The notes under the pieces were generated by a model. That model did not search any database. It was not told where the DNA came from and saw only the letters and a program-made list of their open reading frames with translations. Positions 58,405 through 64,000 of a stretch of DNA of 64,000 bases are shown piece by piece (positions within the stretch are counted from its first letter, which is position 1; every line of letters begins with the position of its first letter). The position numbers and the translations under genes are program-made. Origin of the DNA: Sclerotinia nivalis (lineage: Eukaryota > Ascomycota > Leotiomycetes > Helotiales > Sclerotiniaceae); assembly GCA_029531795.1 (NCBI GenBank), contig JAPEIS010000009.1, positions 1,984,001 through 2,048,000 of the forward strand, read 5' to 3'.

Positions 58405-59090
58405 ATGGGGATACCGTGGCCTCAAGTGGCAGTATGGCCCAACGACACCTACGAGCACGCCACCTTCTTCAGCGATTACCTCAGGAAAGCACTTGTCTAT
58501 ATTGAAACCGCAGAAGATCAGTCTGTGTTTAAGCCACTAGTTAAGACTATGATTGCAGCTATGAGCGTCCTTATTACCGGGTTTCGAGATATCCCGAACG
58601 TCAACACAGTTATGCAAGCTATCACGAACATCCAGAATGACCTTAGGATAACTACAGAAACAATCAAAACTACAGCAATAACAGTCCAGCAAATGGCAGA
58701 CATGCATCAGTAGATGGAGATGTTGAGTCAAGAAACAAATCAGACAGTAAGAGAAGCTGCTGAATCGGGAAAAGCAATAACTATATTCCTTCATGATGCA
58801 ACAAATGAGATAACAAAAGCGACAAATGATATCACAAAAGTAGTTCAATCAGTTCTTCCCTCCAAAGTCTCATATGTATCAGTAGTGGGTAGTAATACTA
58901 CATCTATTAGCAAACCTATCACAATCTCTACTCAAACGTCTTCGTTCCTTCAAGCACAACGTGAAATTATCGTAAAGATTACAGACCCAGCAACTATAGA
59001 AAGCCTAAGTGTGAGAATTCCTAATAAGTTATTAAATCACTTAATAATATTAACCGAACCAATAGTTATACGATCACGTGATATATTAAT
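58405..59090 (+). mobile_element. Retroelement gag/ORF1-like coding fragment
   Basis: ATG at 58405 opens a frame broken once by TAG (58711-58713). It encodes a helical, Ser/Thr-rich chain (VKTMIAAMSVLITGFRDI; NQTVREAAESGKAITIF) followed by AQREIIVKITDPATIESLS, a pattern I associate with N-terminal parts of fungal non-LTR ORF1 proteins. It ends abruptly in AT-rich DNA 70 bp before the foldback element. Recognition is by pattern only. Confidence 0.5.
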
Positions 59091-59161
59091 AATATCATTT
59101 AATATTATTAAATTTTATTATTATATAAAAATTCGATCGTATATTATATTAGAATGATTTA

Positions 59162-59958
59162 AGTCAGCCACCCTAGTTTCCGACCACCCATTTACACCAA
59201 AAACCTCGATTTTCACCTATTAATAACTTTATAACGAATTGATGAAATTCATTGAAATTTTAATTTAAGATTCATTATATTGATATTAATTGATTCTGAA
59301 AATTTCAGATTTTTCATAATTCTTTTCAATGAGATATTAAATGTTTAAATTCGATTTTCAATTTGTATATAATTTTGTATACAAATTGAAAAACATAAAA
59401 ATCTTGAATAACTTTTCAACAAAAATCATTAAAAATAAATTATAAATCTTTTTAAAAATTTTGAATCAAATTTCATAAAATGAATTAGATTATTATATTT
59501 AATAATTTATAAATAATCTTTTAATGATATTTATATTTTTACTTATACAAAATTTTATATAGATAAATTTTCGATTGATAATAAAAAGTTATTTTCAAAT
59601 AATAAAATTTGAAAATTAATATTATTTTATAGAATATGATTTCAAAATTTGATAAAAACTTATAATTTATTTTTAATAATTTTTGTTGAAAAGTTATTCA
59701 AGATTTTTATGTTTTTCAATTTGTATACAAAATTATATACAAATTGAAAATCGAATTTAAACATTCAATATCTTATTGAAAAAAATTACGAAAAATCTGA
59801 AATTTTCAGAATCAATTAATATTATTATAAAGAATCTCTAATTAAAATTTCAATGAATTATATTTATAAATAAAAAAGTTAAAAATGTCAAAAATCGTGA
59901 TTTTTAGTGAGGATAATGATCGGAATATAGAAGTGGTCGGAAACTAGAGTGGTTGACT
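59162..59958. repeat. Foldback element with 27-bp TIRs, TA duplication and a perfect 86-bp internal inverted repeat
   Basis: TIRs AGTCAGCCACCCTAGTTTCC and complement (25 of 27 bases equal), with TA on both sides. The arms 59341-59426 and 59679-59764 are exactly complementary over 86 nt, separated by 252 nt, and most of the rest also pairs with mismatches. No coding capacity; related to 40179-40935. It would form a very stable hairpin when transcribed. Confidence 0.85.
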
Positions 59959-59960
59959 TA

Positions 59961-62522
59961 TAATGGAATAGAATGAAATGGAAACATATAGAATTTTCTT
60001 ATTCTTGAGTTGAATATTATTGGTTATTATTTCTTTTTATTATATAAAATAATTCTATAAGATTCGATTTAAATCGATCTTATTTATAATTATAGAATAA
60101 CGTAGAATTTCATTAAAATCTATAAATACGAAGATTTTCTTCAAAGAATTCTTCGAAAAAGTAACCAGAGCAAGTAGATCAAGATCAATTTCTGTTAAGA
60201 TCATATAGGCAAAGAATCAATTAGTTGTTAAACAGTAGCCAAACTTTTCATTACTCTTTCTAATTATGAATAAGCTATTACTTTTAAGTTCAATCAATAA
60301 AGAGATATCAGAATGTTTATAATTTACTATCATTCTTGTTCTTTTATAAGCAATACAAAGAAGCTTGTTTACTAAGCATTCCAAACTGATCGATAATGTT
60401 TTTATACTGATAATTCGAAATGAGAATGCTTCTATATAGGTTTCTTATTTGGACGAAACTATTGTGTAGTTGTAACAGAGCCTTCTCTTCAAGGTTTCGC
60501 TTTTGAGAAGTTTATTAGTCCTTAAGTCGTTTGCTAGATGCAAGCTGTCATCGGGCGACAACATGATTATAGCGTTTGATTTTCTGTGTAACAAATAAAT
60601 ACAAACAAAATATAAACAATAACAATATGTAGTTTGTTCTATCAGAGCATTATAAATCTTTTAATTCTTTATATCAATTTCCTACAATTCTTTTGTTGAT
60701 ATTGTGATAATACTATCAAATTCTTTAATACCTTCAATATATTTCATCAAGCCTTCGAATTAGCAATGCGATCTGTCTGTTTACCTTTACAACTTATACA
60801 ATCAATTTGCTTTCGTTGCGCTAAGTGTATAGCTAATTACGATAGCAGAAAAGTTCTATCAGATGAGGAGGTAATCAATAAGGAATGTTTCTTTCTTAAA
60901 AGAGTCGATTTATTATATACTGAATATACTCGAAAGAAGAAAACTTGCGATGTATTATCAAAAGTATTTCATTCTGTTATAAATCGAATATTGTAATTAT
61001 ATCGTGAATGGGAAGTGGCTTTAGTAGGTTCTTCAGAAGAAGCGATAGTTCGAAGAAGTTTAAATAATTGTTAGTTTAATTTTATTCGAAGAGTAGAAGC
61101 TTTTTTTCGTAAACAAAAGAAGTATAGTTTAAAGTGTGAATTTCGAGATATGAAAGAGGTTGTATTAGTATTGAATGTATAGATAGAGAAAGGGGTGAAG
61201 TTGTTCGAAATTGATATGGATTTGTTTCGATATTTCGTTAGTATATTTATAATGTTTATAAATACTTTTGATTAATTTTCTATTAGCTAGAGCAAAATTC
61301 TATGAATAAATTAGTAAGTAAGGTTAAATTGGAGGATATCTCTAGTGAGAAGAGTAGTTCTGATATTGCCTTTGTTTGATCTAAATCGTCGAAATCCATT
61401 CATGTTTCGGCAAAACGAGTAAGTTGTAAAAGTGTTAAAGGCAAAACAAAGGGTACGCAGAGTACTCGTGATCTTGTAGTGAAGGAAGAGTGGATAGTTT
61501 TATCTTTTATTTTTAAAACAAGGAAAATTGAAGAAGTTCGCAAATTGGTTTCTGCAAAGAGAAAGATGTCGGAATCTATTGAATCTTTCGACGATGATGA
61601 TAAGGATATTGAACCGATTGGTGGTGGAAAATCTTCGGTTTTTAAAAAATCCAAGAAGGAGAAGACTAAAACTTCTATTATAATTAATATATCTTTTTCG
61701 TTTTCAAAAAGCTTTGATATATTGAGTATTATTCCGGAACTAAGTATGGTATTGTTGATAAAGCGTCAAGAAGTATCTATTCTCTTGACAAAATCAAATG
61801 TACCAATAATGAGCAAGAAAGCAATTGGGGATAGAGATTTGTTAAATTTTTCCAGTCCTGATATTGTGAGTAATATTCTAGATAAGTACGATTTATATAA
61901 AAGGGTTTTTGTTTTTAAATAATGAATATAATAAATCTTTATTGATCGATGATTAATCGTTAACGAATCTATTGAATCAAGATTTCGAGCTGTAAATAGC
62001 TCTTTTTCTGATATACAGATATTACAGATTATACGTCGTAATCTTATCGTTGAAGAGTATATCAGATGTATATTTCATTAGTCGGCTGAATCAGATACTG
62101 ATGAAAATTCTAATAATATTGGAAAGGATAGCCTATTAAAGATAAAGGTAAAGGAGCAGAAAAAGTATAAACATCAGATGGCAAAGGAAAATTAATGTAT
62201 TAAAAAGGTTTTCAAAACAATAGATAAAGTGAGTGAGCGTTTTTAAATATCGGTATTCTAATAGAACGAATATGATTTTCTTTAATCTTTTTTGACTTTA
62301 TAGTTGTTACGCCGCTACAATCCTTTATCACTAAGAAGTGATCAAGGGACTTATAGAAAGGCCGTGGTGGTTTCTACTAAAGATCAAATAGGGACTTGGT
62401 GGGAATGAAGATATAACGATTGTATTGTATGGTAACTATAGTGTTTAAACTAATGATTGTTCTTGAGTACGAAGCTCTACAATTAAGGGAATCCATCCTG
62501 TTTATATAGACCTCCGTACTCG
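59961..62522. repeat. RIP-degraded repeat block, unidentified element(s)
   Basis: 60190-60480 is the inverted partner of 16851-17150. Broken plus-strand frames at 60766-61250 (with CFRCAKCIANYD and IVRRSLNN) and 61479-61922 (Lys/Glu/Ser-rich, FDDDDKDIEPIGGGK) look like one protein from a repeat, interrupted by TAG/TAA codons; I do not recognise it. A Cys-x2-Cys cluster and charged tail could fit a structural (gag-like) protein. Confidence 0.5.
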
Positions 62523-62635
62523 GGAGCTCTAGGAGCCTTCGAAACTCCAAAGCTTCAGGAGCGCTGGGAGCCTTCGAAACTCCAATGCTCCAGGAGCGCT
62601 GGGAGCCTTCGAAATTCCAATGCTCCATCACATGA
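62523..62635. repeat. 35-bp tandem repeat, three copies
   Basis: GAGCCTTCGAAACTCC recurs at 62533, 62568 and 62603, exactly 35 bp apart, with intervening CAGGAGCGCTGG. Copies differ at a few bases. It lies about 200 bp upstream of the intact LINE ORF1. Confidence 0.85.
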
Positions 62636-62830
62636 TCCGATACTGATATGGCCTGTGCTCATTTGTTCATAATCGGTTATTACCTTCAACATTTTCGAAG
62701 AATTGAATTTTTCGAAAAACGCGTTTATTATCGCTTTTTATTGATCAATCGATCGTTCTTATCATCTATAGGATTTAAAAACGAAACTTTTCAGCCCCGG
62801 CAGGCGCTGTACGGACGCGTTTCCGCCACC

Positions 62831-64000
62831 ATGCCTCCCGCCCCCTCGACCCCCTCCCTCTCCCAAGCCCTCATTAATACAGTTAATACTGCTACTAATA
62901 GAGCAAATGAAGGTCAACAGATTTTTAGCCCCATCGCTTCGCTATGGGACGACTATCTCAATACCGAAGCAGTTCGGGCTCTCCCTGCTCGACTTCGAAA
63001 ACCCTTGATTGCGCTATGTACCGATATCTTTCTTATAGCAAATAAGCACTTCGATGTGTTTATCAATGGATCTCATCCTCCTCGATCTACCAAACCTTCT
63101 ACCAAAATTTCTGTCAATCCCTTTGGCCCTGATGTACAAACCTCTCAACCAGTACTCGCGTCTAAAACCGTTAAACCTATAAAAGCCTTTGTTACAGTCC
63201 AATATCTCAAGGATTCTACCTATGCTCAAAAGGCTGCGACTCCTTTACCACCAATTATACAATTTACAAACCCAAAAACTGGGAACCGAACCGGATCTCA
63301 ACCCAAAACTCAATCTCAAATCTCACACAAAACTGATACTCGCCTTTTTGTTCGAATTGGACTCGACCATCCAGCTCGAAAAGCCGGTTCCTTCGCTGTA
63401 CTTAGTGCATTGAAAGGACAATTAGGAAACGATGCTAAACTTTTGAAAGAAGTCCAAGCAATAAATACTGGGTTCGCACTATGTACAAACTCTCTAGCGA
63501 ACTTAACAGCTTTAGAAAACCTTTCAAATATAATCGAAAAAGTATTCGAAACCTGCAAAATCGAACGACAACAATCATGGATTACCTATCGATTGAATTA
63601 CATTCCACGAACCGTCACAACTCTGGGAGACTCACAACAATTGATCATCATCCCAGTCGAATCGGAAACCATACTCGACGCTATCATCGATAATACAGGA
63701 CAACAAGCGATCCAAGCAATTGAATCTATACAAAGCAAAGAATCCGGATTGTATAATTCTACTTGGTTCTTGAGTTTTCCAGCTTTGCAACATACAGCCC
63801 TTCCCAAGAACCTTCGGATTCTAGGAACTACAATTAACATTTCCCAAATCGTCTTCAAACCCAAGATAATCCAATGTACTCGATGCTTTCAATGGCACAA
63901 TACTCGAGCTTGCTCTCGTCCAGAAAGATGCCGAATCTGTAGCACAACCGAACATACAGAAAAGAATCATTCAACCCGATGCAATACAACCCATGCTTGC
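62831..64000 (+). CDS. Apparently intact LINE ORF1 (gag-like, zinc knuckle), runs off the right edge
   Basis: ATG at 62831 in a strong context (CCGCCACCATGC) opens a frame without any stop for 390 codons to the end of the window. It starts MPPAPSTPSLSQALINTV, has a helical middle part and reaches the zinc-knuckle region (CTRCFQWHNTRACSRPERC) about residue 350, where it aligns to the 39338-40144 fragment. GC-rich leader sequence (62793-62830) precedes the ATG. Tad1-like elements encode such an RNA-binding ORF1 before ORF2; ORF2 should follow outside the window. Absence of stops in a RIP-rich setting suggests recent arrival. Confidence 0.8.
   Translation, partial: MPPAPSTPSLSQALINTVNTATNRANEGQQIFSPIASLWDDYLNTEAVRALPARLRKPLIALCTDIFLIANKHFDVFINGSHPPRSTKPSTKISVNPFGPDVQTSQPVLASKTVKPIKAFVTVQYLKDSTYAQKAATPLPPIIQFTNPKTGNRTGSQPKTQSQISHKTDTRLFVRIGLDHPARKAGSFAVLSALKGQLGNDAKLLKEVQAINTGFALCTNSLANLTALENLSNIIEKVFETCKIERQQSWITYRLNYIPRTVTTLGDSQQLIIIPVESETILDAIIDNTGQQAIQAIESIQSKESGLYNSTWFLSFPALQHTALPKNLRILGTTINISQIVFKPKIIQCTRCFQWHNTRACSRPERCRICSTTEHTEKNHSTRCNTTHAC

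Noticed and set aside
62523..62635. CRISPR-like regular repeat
   Set aside because: Three tandem 35-bp units without spacers in a fungal genome; a simple minisatellite.
13600..64000. Starship giant element (DUF3435 tyrosine recombinase captain)
   Set aside because: No frame in the window resembles a captain recombinase; the repeats are explained by other families.
1..64000. tRNA or rRNA genes
   Set aside because: I saw no cloverleaf with conserved A and B box sequences and no rRNA-like stretch; a dedicated scan would be needed to be certain.

Overview
This window looks like chromosomal DNA of a filamentous ascomycete. The evidence is short (about 45-60 nt) GT-AG introns with CTAAC/CTGAT-like branch sites, fungal-specific gene families (UCS myosin chaperone, Lsb5-type endocytosis protein, a PTH11/rhodopsin-like membrane protein, a reducing polyketide synthase) and AT-rich repeats whose copies differ almost only by C-to-T/G-to-A changes, the mark of repeat-induced point mutation (RIP). 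A Leotiomycete (Botrytis/Sclerotinia relative) is my best guess, but it is inference only. Gene models were spliced by eye.

Layout. (1) 1-13.2 kb is a gene-bearing housekeeping block: the 3' end of a She4/UNC-45 gene, an Lsb5-like gene, a large conserved fungal protein of unknown function, an unknown single-pass membrane protein and a small conserved protein. (2) 13.6-20.6 kb is a repeat belt: a decayed pogo-type DNA transposon with clear TIRs, LTR fragments, and a 5'-truncated Tad1-like LINE ending in a poly(A) tract. (3) 21.2-38.2 kb is a secondary-metabolism island with little decay: a 2177-aa reducing PKS without an enoylreductase domain, a 2-oxoglutarate/Fe(II) oxygenase, a classical SDR divergent from it, a secreted BBE-type FAD oxidase, an atypical NAD(P)-binding Rossmann protein and a PTH11-like membrane protein carrying an in-frame TGA. 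A truncated pogo relic sits inside it. (4) 38.7-64 kb is nearly all transposons: LINE ORF1 pieces, giant foldback elements, a Ty3/gypsy relic, a hAT element, a Helitron with recognisable HUH and Pif1-type motifs, another LINE ORF2, and, running off the right edge, an apparently intact LINE ORF1.

How the genes fit together. The PKS would build a C-methylated, partly reduced, unsaturated chain. The oxygenase, SDR, FAD oxidase and Rossmann protein are plausible tailoring enzymes. No transcription factor, transporter, P450, thioesterase or trans-acting enoylreductase is visible in the island. The 632-bp promoter between the oxygenase and the SDR has a TATA box about 110 bp upstream of each start codon and two CCG/CGG palindromes of the type bound by Zn2Cys6 regulators. 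The cluster is enclosed on both sides by RIP-degraded repeats, as expected for a lineage-variable compartment.
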